Positions 7,238-14,792 of a stretch of DNA of 31,650 nt are shown in pieces. The notes under the pieces are model-generated. The model did no database searches, was not told the origin of the DNA, and saw nothing but the letters and a program-made list of their open reading frames with translations. The stretch's first letter is position 1; each line of letters opens with the position of its first letter. Made by a program: the position numbers and the translations under genes. Origin of the DNA: UBA1081 sp045535305 (lineage in GTDB: Bacteria > Bacillota > Clostridia > Oscillospirales > Acutalibacteraceae); contig JAZSLJ010000037.1 in assembly GCA_045535305.1 (NCBI GenBank), positions 1 through 31,650 of the forward strand, in the 5' to 3' direction.

Positions 7238-8608
7238 ATGAGCGAAAACACGGTAAATATAAAAGAAAATAAAATGGGTATAATGCCCGTAGGTAAGCTT
7301 CTTGCGTCAATGTCTGTGCCGATGATGATTTCAATGCTTGTGCAGGCGTTTTACAATGTTGTGGACAGCGTATTTGTTGCAAAAATCAGCGAAGATGCAC
7401 TTAATGCAGTTTCACTTGCTTTCCCGTTGCAGAATCTTCTTATTGCATTCGGTGTAGGTACTGCGGTAGGTATGAATGCTCTTTTGTCAAAATCTTTGGG
7501 TGCAAAACAGCAGGATAAGGTTGATACCGCCGCAAATACAGGTATATTTTTGTCAATCTGTACTTTTGCAGTATTTTGCCTTATAGGAATATTCTTATCA
7601 AAACCCTTTTTTACGGTGCAGACTGATATTGAAACCATTGTGAATTACGGTACAGACTATACAAGAATATGTCTGGGTTGTTCCATTGGTATATTTGCTC
7701 AATGCTGTTTTGAAAGATTGCTTCAATCTACAGGCAAAACAAAACTTGCCATGTTTACACAGCTTGTAGGCGCAATTATCAATATTATTCTTGACCCTAT
7801 TCTTATTTACGGTCTTTTCGGTTTCCCGAGGCTGGAGGTTGCAGGTGCAGCTATTGCTACCGTTACAGGTCAGATTGTTGCGGCAATACTTGCAATAATT
7901 ATGAATATTAAATTCAATCCCGAAATACATATAAGCCTTAAAAAGATTCGTTGGCATAGTGAAACCGCAAAGGAAATATACAGAGTCGGTCTTCCTTCAA
8001 TCGTAATGCAGTCAATCGGCTCGATTATGACTTTCGGACTTAATAAAATTCTTATTGGCTTTACAGAAACGGCAACAGCAGTTTTCGGTGCATACTTTAA
8101 ATTGCAGAGCTTTATATTTATGCCCGTATTCGGTCTTAACAACGGTATGGTGCCGATTATTGCATATAACTACGGTGCAAAAAGAGAGGACAGAGTCAAG
8201 AAAACAGTCAAGATCACAATTATCACGGCTATGACAATTATGATATGCGGTATGATTGTGTTTGAGCTTTTCCCCGAAGTACTGCTAAACTTTTTCAGCG
8301 CATCTGACGCTATGATTGAAATTGGCGTTCCCGCACTCAGAATTATTGCAATTCACTTTGCATTGGCAGGCTTTTGTATTATTTCCGGTTCGGTTTGTCA
8401 GGCAATAGGTAACCCGATGTTTAGTCTTATTACATCCGTCTGCCGTCAGTTGCTTGTAATTCTTCCCGTTGCGTGGGCGCTGTCTAAAACAGGCAATCTT
8501 AACATAGTATGGTTTGCATTCCCTATTGCAGAATTGTTCTCCGTTGCATTAAATATTATTTTCCTTAAAAAAACAATGAAACAGGCGAATAAATATATGA
8601 AAAGCTAA
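7238..8608 (+). CDS. MATE-family multidrug/cation efflux transporter
   Basis: A 456-residue polytopic membrane protein with the two-fold repeated six-helix bundles of MATE exporters, which expel cationic drugs or metabolites using a sodium or proton gradient. Typical features are SMSVPMMISMLVQAFYNVVD near the N-terminus, NALLSKSLGAKQ in the first bundle, and NNGMVPIIAYNYGAKR at the start of the second. The ATG at 7238 is chosen over an upstream in-frame TTG (7220) that lies in the terminator T-run; the ribosome site (AAAGAGAAAGA) is weak. The TAA stop (8606-8608) is made of the TA flank and the first base of a MITE-like element, and the gene's own-looking terminator (8815-8842) lies beyond that element. 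Without the element the frame would stay open for 16 more sense codons. Confidence 0.9.
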   Translation: MSENTVNIKENKMGIMPVGKLLASMSVPMMISMLVQAFYNVVDSVFVAKISEDALNAVSLAFPLQNLLIAFGVGTAVGMNALLSKSLGAKQQDKVDTAANTGIFLSICTFAVFCLIGIFLSKPFFTVQTDIETIVNYGTDYTRICLGCSIGIFAQCCFERLLQSTGKTKLAMFTQLVGAIINIILDPILIYGLFGFPRLEVAGAAIATVTGQIVAAILAIIMNIKFNPEIHISLKKIRWHSETAKEIYRVGLPSIVMQSIGSIMTFGLNKILIGFTETATAVFGAYFKLQSFIFMPVFGLNNGMVPIIAYNYGAKREDRVKKTVKITIITAMTIMICGMIVFELFPEVLLNFFSASDAMIEIGVPALRIIAIHFALAGFCIISGSVCQAIGNPMFSLITSVCRQLLVILPVAWALSKTGNLNIVWFAFPIAELFSVALNIIFLKKTMKQANKYMKS

Positions 8609-8811
8609 ACAATAATTTAGCAGTATATTGATGGTATACCGTAGGGGCGTTAACCTAACGCCCGATTTGCCGTAAGGCAAATAACGGTGGAACACCGTTA
8701 CAATTTGCACAAATATTAATTTAAATGCCTGTCGGCATTTCTTGCTTCGCAAGCGGGCGATAGATTATCGCCCCTACAATTTTCAATTCAATTCTCTACT
8801 GAATTATTGTT
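8608..8811. repeat. MITE-like element, 204-bp type (copy 1), six consecutive hairpins
   Basis: Ends AACAATAATTTAG (8608-8620) and CTGAATTATTGTT (8799-8811, one mismatch); flanks TA (8606-8607) and TC (8812-8813, probably a mutated TA). Inside are six stem-loops: 8645-8652/8656-8663, 8665-8671/8676-8682 (GTAA loop), 8683-8689/8693-8699, 8723-8729/8734-8740, 8741-8745/8749-8753 and 8755-8762/8766-8773. GTAGGGGCG (8641-8649) can also pair with CGCCCCTAC (8769-8777). A second copy in the same orientation is at 23988-24191. This element and the terminator after it fill the roughly 300-base gap between the MATE gene and mglB. Confidence 0.9.
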
Positions 8812-8814
8812 TCT

Positions 8815-8842
8815 CGGATACCTTCGGGTGTCCGATTTTTTT
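8815..8842 (+). terminator. Terminator downstream of the 204-bp element (MATE gene)
   Basis: Stem CGGATACC (8815-8822) with GGTGTCCG (8827-8834), TTCG loop, then A and seven T (8836-8842). It lies three bases beyond the end of the repeat element, so the element sits between the MATE stop codon and the likely original terminator. Confidence 0.8.
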
Positions 8843-8913
8843 ATTTGAAAAATTTTGAATAAAAGTCCTGTTTGAATTTAACACTATAAGTGAAATTCAA
8901 GGAGGATGTTAAT

Positions 8914-10008
8914 ATGAAAAAAATTACGGCAGTTATGCTTTGTTTTGTAATGCTTTTTTCTTTTGCAGGCTGTTCAAAGCCAAATGATAATACAGAGAAT
9001 AACGAAAATAATAATTCAAATGCAAAAACAGGTGAAGTTTCCGTACTTTATTATTCTTACAGCGATACCTATATTTCAAGTGTCCGTACAGCTCTTGATA
9101 AAGAGTTTAATGAGGACGGCGTAAAGTACACAAACTATGATGCAAACAGCAACCAGACCACGCAGAGTGAACAGGTGCAGACAGCTCTTGCAAAAGGCTC
9201 ATCAATGCTTGTTGTAAATCTTGTTGAAACAGGCTCTTCCGACCTTGCAAAAAGTATTGTAAATCTTGCAAAATCAAAAAATATTCCCGTTATATTCTTT
9301 AACCGTTCAGTTGATGAATCCGTTGTAAAAAGTTACGAAAAGTGTGTTTTTATAGGTACGGATTCAGATATGTCAGGGCATATGCAGGGCGAGATGATTG
9401 GCAACTACGTGCTTGCAAACTATGATAAAATTGACCTTAACGGCGACGGCAAAATAAGCTATGTTCTTTTTAAAGGACAGGAAGGTAATGTTGAAGCCAA
9501 CGCAAGAACAAAATATGCGGTTGAGGACTGTAACAAAATTCTTACCGGCGCAGGCAAAAAAGAGATTGAATTCTATGACCCGTCAAATACAAACAAGTAT
9601 CTTGTTGACCAGGGCGGTAACTGGTCTGCTTCTGCGGCAACAAACTATATGGGTACTCTGCTTGCACAATACAGCGAGGCAAACAAGAATATGGTAGAGC
9701 TTGTTATTGCAAATAACGACGAAATGGCTCTGGGTGCAATATCTTCGCTTCAACAGGCGGGCTATAACAAACAAGGCGGCAAATATATACCTGTTTTCGG
9801 TATTGATGCAACGGATGCGGCAAAGTCTAAAATTGCCGACGGCTCAATGATGGGTACAATCAAACAGGATGCAGAGGGTATGGCAGATGCAATAGCTGAT
9901 ATTGCGGAAAATTTTGCAAACGGCAAGGATATGTTTGAAGGTATTGATGAAGAAAACATCGTAGACGGTTGGAAAGTGAATATTCCGTATGAGGAATATA
10001 AACAATAA
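8914..10008 (+). CDS. mglB: Galactose/methyl-galactoside-type ABC substrate-binding lipoprotein
   Basis: A 364-residue lipoprotein. The ATG at 8914 is chosen over an in-frame GTG at 8890 because AAGGAGG (8899-8905) sits eight bases before it. The signal peptide ends in FAGC with the lipidated cysteine near residue 20, followed by an Asn-rich linker. The body is a periplasmic-binding-protein type 4 fold; DLNGDGKISYVLFKGQEG (about residues 175-192) matches the calcium-loop region of E. coli MglB (DLNKDGKIQYVLLKGEPG), and NNDEMALGA plus PVFGIDATDAA match its sugar-binding end. It captures galactose-like sugars at the cell surface for MglA/MglC. No convincing consensus promoter or regulator site was found upstream. 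The final codons AAA-CAA-TAA lie in the end of a repeat element inserted between mglB and mglA. Confidence 0.9.
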   Translation: MKKITAVMLCFVMLFSFAGCSKPNDNTENNENNNSNAKTGEVSVLYYSYSDTYISSVRTALDKEFNEDGVKYTNYDANSNQTTQSEQVQTALAKGSSMLVVNLVETGSSDLAKSIVNLAKSKNIPVIFFNRSVDESVVKSYEKCVFIGTDSDMSGHMQGEMIGNYVLANYDKIDLNGDGKISYVLFKGQEGNVEANARTKYAVEDCNKILTGAGKKEIEFYDPSNTNKYLVDQGGNWSASAATNYMGTLLAQYSEANKNMVELVIANNDEMALGAISSLQQAGYNKQGGKYIPVFGIDATDAAKSKIADGSMMGTIKQDAEGMADAIADIAENFANGKDMFEGIDEENIVDGWKVNIPYEEYKQ

Positions 10009-10132
10009 TTTAGCTAATTAACAATGTACAATGTATAATGTACAATTGAGGAAAGGGCTTCGCCCTTTAACCCGATTTGTATATTCAATAATTGTAAATT
10101 GTACATTGTAAATTGTACATTAAATTATTGTT
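10001..10132. repeat. MITE-like element, about 133-bp type (copy 2, inverted) inside the mgl operon
   Basis: Ends AACAATAATTTAG (10001-10013) and TAAATTATTGTT (10121-10132), flanked by TA at 9999-10000 and 10133-10134. Its reverse complement matches the element at 6052-6186 almost throughout, including the AAAGGGC-GAA-GCCCTTT hairpin. It fills nearly the whole mglB-mglA gap: it provides the mglB stop and ends 13 bases before the mglA ATG. Confidence 0.88.
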
Positions 10133-10145
10133 TATGGGTGAAATT

Positions 10146-11654
10146 ATGAGTAATAAATCAACTCCTCTTTTGCATATGGAAAACATCTGCAAATCTTTTC
10201 CCGGTGTCAAGGCTCTTGATAACGTTTCGCTTACGGTTAAGGCAGGTACGGTACACGCTCTTATGGGGGAAAACGGTGCAGGCAAATCCACGTTGATGAA
10301 ATGTCTTTTCGGTGTTTACGGCAAGGATTCGGGCAGGATTTTTCTTGAAGGACAGGAAATAGATTTTAAAAATTCCGCAGAGGCACTTGAAAACGGCGTT
10401 GCAATGGTGCATCAGGAGCTTAATCAGGCGCTTAAACTCAATGTTATGGACAATATGTGGCTCGGCAGATTTCCGACTGTGAGTAAATATGTTCCTCTTA
10501 CCAGCGAAAAGAAAATGTATGAGCGTACAAAACAGATTTTTGATGATTTAGGTATAAGTGTAAATCCGAAAACCGTGATGAGTGAAATGTCCGTATCACA
10601 GCGTCAGATGGTGGAAATTGCAAAAGCTGTATCATACAATTCAAAAATAATCGTTTTTGACGAGCCAACGTCTTCACTTAATAATACGGAAGCGGAGCAT
10701 TTGTTCCGCATTATTGATATGCTTCGTGAAAGAGGATGCGGAATTATTTATATATCTCACAAAATGGAGGAGATTCTGCGTATTTCTGATGAAGTTACCG
10801 TTATGCGCGACGGTCAATGGATAGCCACGAAAAATGCAAAAGAAATTACAATTGATGAAATTATCCGCCTTATGGTTGGCAGAGAGCTTACCAACAGATA
10901 TCCGCCAAAAACCAACGAAATCGGCGAGGTTTTGTTGCGTGTTGAAAATCTTACGGCAGAATATGCAAAGCTTTCCGATGTTTCCTTTGAGGCAAGAAAA
11001 GGTGAAATTCTGGGCGTTGCAGGTCTTGACGGCTCGGGCAGAACGGAATTGCTTGAAAATCTTTTTGGTCTTTCCGCAAGGCGCGACGGTAAGATTTATC
11101 TGGGCGGTAAACAGGTGAAAAACAGAAATCCTGCGGAATCCATTAAAAACGGCTTTGCATTACTCACGGAGGAACGCAGAGCAACGGGCATTTTCGGTAT
11201 ACTTGATATTAAAGAAAACACCGCGGTTTCCAGCCTGTCAAAGTACAGTATAGGCCCTGTTCTGAGTAACAGAAAAATGAAAGAGAGTACCCAATGGGCG
11301 ATTGATACCATGCGTATAAAAACACCGTCGCAAAGCACGAAAATCCGCACATTGTCGGGCGGTAATCAGCAAAAGGTCATTCTCGGCAGATGGCTTCTTA
11401 CGGAGCCTACGGTGCTGCTTCTTGACGAACCCACAAGAGGTATTGATGTGGGTGCAAAATATGAAATTTATCAGCTTATTTTATCTCTTGCCGAAAAGGG
11501 CAAAACCGTTATAATGGTTTCTTCTGAAATGCCGGAGCTTTTGGGCGTGTGCGACAGAATACTTGTTATGTCCGGCGGCAGATTGGCAGGAGAGGTCAAC
11601 GCCGCAGATACTACCCAAGAAGAAATAATGACCCTTGCGGCAAAATATGTATAA
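10146..11654 (+). CDS. mglA: Galactose/methyl-galactoside ABC transporter, ATP-binding protein
   Basis: A 502-residue protein with two fused ABC ATPase domains, as usual for sugar importers of the Mgl/Rbs type. The first has Walker A GENGAGKST (about residue 40), signature MSVSQRQM, and Walker B IIVFDEPTSS. The second has the degenerate Walker A GLDGSGRTE usual in this family, signature LSGGNQQK, and Walker B VLLLDEPTRGID. It powers uptake through MglC at the inner face of the membrane. The ATG at 10146 is preceded by GGGTG (10136-10140), which lies just outside the repeat element; an alternative in-frame ATG at 10134 begins on the last base of the element's TA flank. mglC follows 11 bases later. 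Confidence 0.93.
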   Translation: MSNKSTPLLHMENICKSFPGVKALDNVSLTVKAGTVHALMGENGAGKSTLMKCLFGVYGKDSGRIFLEGQEIDFKNSAEALENGVAMVHQELNQALKLNVMDNMWLGRFPTVSKYVPLTSEKKMYERTKQIFDDLGISVNPKTVMSEMSVSQRQMVEIAKAVSYNSKIIVFDEPTSSLNNTEAEHLFRIIDMLRERGCGIIYISHKMEEILRISDEVTVMRDGQWIATKNAKEITIDEIIRLMVGRELTNRYPPKTNEIGEVLLRVENLTAEYAKLSDVSFEARKGEILGVAGLDGSGRTELLENLFGLSARRDGKIYLGGKQVKNRNPAESIKNGFALLTEERRATGIFGILDIKENTAVSSLSKYSIGPVLSNRKMKESTQWAIDTMRIKTPSQSTKIRTLSGGNQQKVILGRWLLTEPTVLLLDEPTRGIDVGAKYEIYQLILSLAEKGKTVIMVSSEMPELLGVCDRILVMSGGRLAGEVNAADTTQEEIMTLAAKYV

Positions 11655-11665
11655 GGAGATTTACA

Positions 11666-12748
11666 ATGAATACTAATGCAGAACAGAGCAGAGGCTTAAG
11701 CGGACGCTTGCGTGAATTCAAGGCTCTGCCCGGCAGGGATAAATTCCGCAGAGTGGGTGATACATTCTTCAACAATGCAATGTACATCCTTATTTTTGCC
11801 GCAATCGTTTTTATTACCGTAAGAGAGCCGTCTTTTTTATCCCTTTCATCAATAGTAAATATCATTTCCCTTACTGCCGCAAAACTGCCTATTGCGTTGG
11901 GCATCGGCGGATGTATCGTGCTTTCGGGTACTGATATTTCGGCGGGCAGAGCAGTCGGTCTTACAGCCTGTATTGCAGCATCGCTGTTGCAGATGTCCGA
12001 TTATGCCAATAAAATTTTCCCGAATCTTGGTGTACTGCCTTTATGGCTCGTTTTGCTTGCGGTTATCGCTGTCGGCGCAGTTATCGGTTTTGTAAACGGA
12101 TTCTTTGTGGCAAAATTCAAGCTGCATCCGTTTATCGTTACGCTTTCAACTCAGCTTATAATCTTTGGTGCAATTCTTATGTACCTTATGATAGGCTCAA
12201 ACAACGGACAGGCTATATCGGGGCTTGATGATTCTTATACAGAGTTTGTAAAGGGAACACTTTTTACAATAGGTACTGTTGCTGTGCCGAATTATGTACT
12301 GTATACTTTGATTATCACCGTTATAATATGGTTTATATGGAACAAGACCAAATTCGGTAAAAATATGTTTGCGGTAGGCTCAAATGAAGAAGCGGCAAAT
12401 GTGTCGGGTGTAAACGTGTTCCGTACCATTATTATGGTTTTTGTGCTTGCAGGTATGATGTACGGTATTACAGGCTTTATTGACGGCGCAAGAATTGCAT
12501 CATCTTCGGCAAATACAGGTCTTAACTACGACAGTGATGCGATTGCCGCCTGTGTTATCGGCGGAGTGTCATTCGTGGGCGGTACGGGTAAAATAAGCGG
12601 TATTGTTATAGGCGTTTTGTTGCTTCAGATAATTTTTGCGGGTCTTACCTTCCTGTCCGTTTCGGCTAATATGCTTTATATAATAAAAGGTCTTATCATT
12701 CTTATTGCCTGTGCAATAGATATGAGAAAGTATCTTGCAAAAAGGTGA
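11666..12748 (+). CDS. mglC: Galactose/methyl-galactoside ABC transporter, permease
   Basis: A 360-residue polytopic membrane protein of the BPD_transp_2 family. A cytoplasmic N-terminus of about 40 residues leads into about nine or ten hydrophobic helices. GIGGCIVLSGTDISAGRAVG (about 76-95) is the family signature around the first pore helices, and the EAA-like coupling region reads GSNEEAANVSGVNV (about 238-251), which contacts MglA. The start is fixed by AAGGAG (11653-11658) overlapping the mglA stop. It forms the sugar channel of the Mgl importer. A 40-codon reading frame follows after four bases. Confidence 0.93.
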   Translation: MNTNAEQSRGLSGRLREFKALPGRDKFRRVGDTFFNNAMYILIFAAIVFITVREPSFLSLSSIVNIISLTAAKLPIALGIGGCIVLSGTDISAGRAVGLTACIAASLLQMSDYANKIFPNLGVLPLWLVLLAVIAVGAVIGFVNGFFVAKFKLHPFIVTLSTQLIIFGAILMYLMIGSNNGQAISGLDDSYTEFVKGTLFTIGTVAVPNYVLYTLIITVIIWFIWNKTKFGKNMFAVGSNEEAANVSGVNVFRTIIMVFVLAGMMYGITGFIDGARIASSSANTGLNYDSDAIAACVIGGVSFVGGTGKISGIVIGVLLLQIIFAGLTFLSVSANMLYIIKGLIILIACAIDMRKYLAKR

Positions 12749-12752
12749 TGTG

Positions 12753-12875
12753 ATGCAGAATAAAAATAACGGCGGTCTTTACTCAAAAGTGAAAATGAGC
12801 GTAAAAACAGCCGATATAATAATATTGACAGGTATTGCCGCGTTGGTGGCGTGTGTGATTTTTGCGGTTAAATGA
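12753..12875 (+). CDS. 40-residue single-span membrane protein at the end of the mgl operon
   Basis: A short reading frame starts four bases after the mglC stop (ATG 12753, stop TGA 12873-12875) with AGGTGAT just upstream inside the mglC end. The protein has a polar, positively charged N-terminal half (KVKMSVKTAD) and one hydrophobic helix, IIILTGIAALVACVIFAV (about residues 22-39), ending in a lysine. No family is recognised. Its position before the operon terminator and its spacing suggest co-translation with mglC. It could be a small accessory subunit of the transporter, but this is inference. Chance occurrence is possible for so short a frame, though membrane-helix composition and spacing argue against it. 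Confidence 0.65.
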   Translation: MQNKNNGGLYSKVKMSVKTADIIILTGIAALVACVIFAVK

Positions 12876-12911
12876 TGATTTTAAAATAATAGATATATAG
12901 ATATATCGCAT

Positions 12912-12945
12912 GGGACGGTAATTTTGCCGTCCCTTTTAATTTTTT
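12912..12945 (+). terminator. Terminator of the mgl operon
   Basis: Stem GGGACGG (12912-12918) with CCGTCCC (12927-12933), followed by TTTTAATTTTTT. Confidence 0.85.
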
Positions 12946-12955
12946 ATGAAGTAGT

Positions 12956-12984
12956 TTGCAAAAAAAGGATATTTGTGTTATAAT
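12956..12984 (+). promoter_or_regulatory. Sigma-A promoter of the gat operon
   Basis: TTGCAA (12956-12961), a 17-base spacer and TATAAT (12979-12984). The leader is about 65 bases, AT-rich, without recognisable structure. Confidence 0.75.
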
Positions 12985-13055
12985 ATATAATGCTGATATT
13001 TAAAATGAGAGATTTTTTCTTTTTTTTATAAAATTTTAAAAGAAGGTAAATAAAG

Positions 13056-13340
13056 ATGTTTGCTGAAATTAATGTTGATAAGGTTGCAAATCTTGCAAAG
13101 CTCAGTCTTACGGACGATGAAAAGGCATCAATGCAGTCGGAGCTTGGTGCTATTATAGGTTTTGCAGATAAGCTTTCGGAAATTGATACGGACGGAGTGG
13201 AAATTACCGCACATATTGTACCTATAACCAATGTTTTAAGAGCAGATGCGGTTACAAATCAGCCTGACCGAGATGAGCTTCTCTTCAACGCTCCTACCAA
13301 AGCGGACGGCTATATGACCGTTCCCAAAACTTTTGAATAA
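13056..13340 (+). CDS. gatC: Asp/Glu-tRNA(Asn/Gln) amidotransferase subunit C
   Basis: A 94-residue protein with the GatC pattern: VDKVANLAKLSLTDDE at the N-terminus, FADKLSEIDTDGVE in the middle, and the LRAD linker (about residue 62) that wraps around GatA. It has the usual family length. GatC stabilises the GatA-GatB complex that converts mischarged Glu-tRNA(Gln) and Asp-tRNA(Asn) into Gln-tRNA and Asn-tRNA, which replaces a missing glutaminyl- or asparaginyl-tRNA synthetase. AGAAGG precedes the ATG. First gene of a gatCAB operon, 12 bases before gatA. Confidence 0.93.
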   Translation: MFAEINVDKVANLAKLSLTDDEKASMQSELGAIIGFADKLSEIDTDGVEITAHIVPITNVLRADAVTNQPDRDELLFNAPTKADGYMTVPKTFE

Positions 13341-13352
13341 AGAGGAAATATA

Positions 13353-14780
13353 ATGAATATTACTGATTTAAGCCTTAAAGAGCTTTCGGCAAAACTGCAT
13401 AATAAAGAAATTTCCTCGGTTGAGGTAACAAAAGCATATTTTGAAAAAATCAATGAGGTTGACGGTGAAATCGGTGCATACATAAGACTCACCGAAGATG
13501 TGGCTTTAAAACAGGCTCATGAAGCTGACAAAATCCTTGCTCAGGGTAAGGGTACTGCTCTTACGGGCATACCCTACGGCATAAAGGATAATATCTGCAC
13601 AAAGGGCAGTATTACATCCTGTGCATCAAAAATGCTTGAAAATTTTAATTCCCCTTACGATGCGTTTGTTGCAAAAAAACTCAATGCTCAAAACGCCGTT
13701 ATGCTCGGCAAAACCAATATGGATGAATTTGCCATGGGTTCAACTACCGAGAATTCAGCATTCGGCATTACTAAGAATCCACACGATACACAAAGAGTTC
13801 CCGGCGGTTCATCGGGTGGCTCTGCGGCTGCAGTTGCCGCAAAAGAGGCAGTTTTTGCTCTCGGTTCGGATACTGGCGGTTCTATCCGTCAGCCTGCCGC
13901 TTTCTGCGGTGTTGTTGGTCTTAAACCCACTTACGGTACGGTGTCAAGAAACGGTCTTGTGGCTTTTGCATCTTCACTTGACCAGATTGGCCCTGTTACA
14001 AGAAATGTTGAGGATGCGGCTATTGTTCTTAATGCTGTTGTAGGACATGATTCTTATGATACAACATCTCTCAAGAGAGATTATACTGATTTTACCATTG
14101 GGCTGAAAAACGGCGTTAAAGGTATGAAAGCGGCTCTGCCGAAGGAGTATTTCGGTGAGGGTATAAATCCCGAGGTAAAACAAGCGGTTCTGAATGCGGC
14201 AAAAATGTTTGAAAAAATGGGTGTTGAGATTCAGGAGGTTTCAATTCCCACAATGGAATACGCTTTGCCTGCATATTATGTAATTTCATCTTCCGAGGCA
14301 TCATCAAATCTTGCAAGGTTTGACGGTGTACGCTACGGCTACAGAACAGAAAATTATAACGATATTGATGAATTATATAAAAATACAAGAAGTGAGGGCT
14401 TCGGCAAAGAGGTCAAACGCAGAATTATGCTCGGCTCTTTTGCCCTTTCTTCGGGATATTACGACGCTTACTATAAAAAAGCATTACAGGTGAGGACTCT
14501 TATAGTCAACGATTTTAACAGAATTTTTGAAAATAACGATTTTATCATTTCTCCCGTAGCACCCACAGTTGCGTATAAAATAGGGGAAAAAACAGCAAAT
14601 CCCGTTGAAATGTATTTAGGTGATATTTACACCGTTCCTGTCAATATTGCAGGTCTGCCTGCTCTTTCTTTGCCCTGCGGCAAGGATAATGAGGGTATGC
14701 CCATAGGTTTACAGCTTATCGGCAAATCTTTTTCGGAAAATACGCTGTTAAGAGCCGGCTGGGCTTTTGAAAACAGGTAA
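13353..14780 (+). CDS. gatA: Asp/Glu-tRNA(Asn/Gln) amidotransferase subunit A
   Basis: A 475-residue amidase-signature enzyme that releases ammonia from glutamine for tRNA amidation. GIPYGIKDNI (about residues 70-79) holds the catalytic lysine. GGSSGGSAAAVAA (about 151-163) and GSDTGGSIRQPAAFCG (about 170-185) hold the cis-serine and nucleophilic serine of the Ser-cisSer-Lys triad. The C-terminal GLPALSLPCG and PIGLQLIG motifs are family-typical. Length is normal. The start follows GAGG. gatB begins 12 bases after the stop. Confidence 0.95.
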   Translation: MNITDLSLKELSAKLHNKEISSVEVTKAYFEKINEVDGEIGAYIRLTEDVALKQAHEADKILAQGKGTALTGIPYGIKDNICTKGSITSCASKMLENFNSPYDAFVAKKLNAQNAVMLGKTNMDEFAMGSTTENSAFGITKNPHDTQRVPGGSSGGSAAAVAAKEAVFALGSDTGGSIRQPAAFCGVVGLKPTYGTVSRNGLVAFASSLDQIGPVTRNVEDAAIVLNAVVGHDSYDTTSLKRDYTDFTIGLKNGVKGMKAALPKEYFGEGINPEVKQAVLNAAKMFEKMGVEIQEVSIPTMEYALPAYYVISSSEASSNLARFDGVRYGYRTENYNDIDELYKNTRSEGFGKEVKRRIMLGSFALSSGYYDAYYKKALQVRTLIVNDFNRIFENNDFIISPVAPTVAYKIGEKTANPVEMYLGDIYTVPVNIAGLPALSLPCGKDNEGMPIGLQLIGKSFSENTLLRAGWAFENR

Positions 14781-14792
14781 GGAGGGGCGCAG

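Noticed and set aside
9461..9697. Overlapping plus-strand frame inside mglB
   Set aside because: It lies wholly within a well-supported gene, lacks a ribosome site and shows the composition of a shifted frame.
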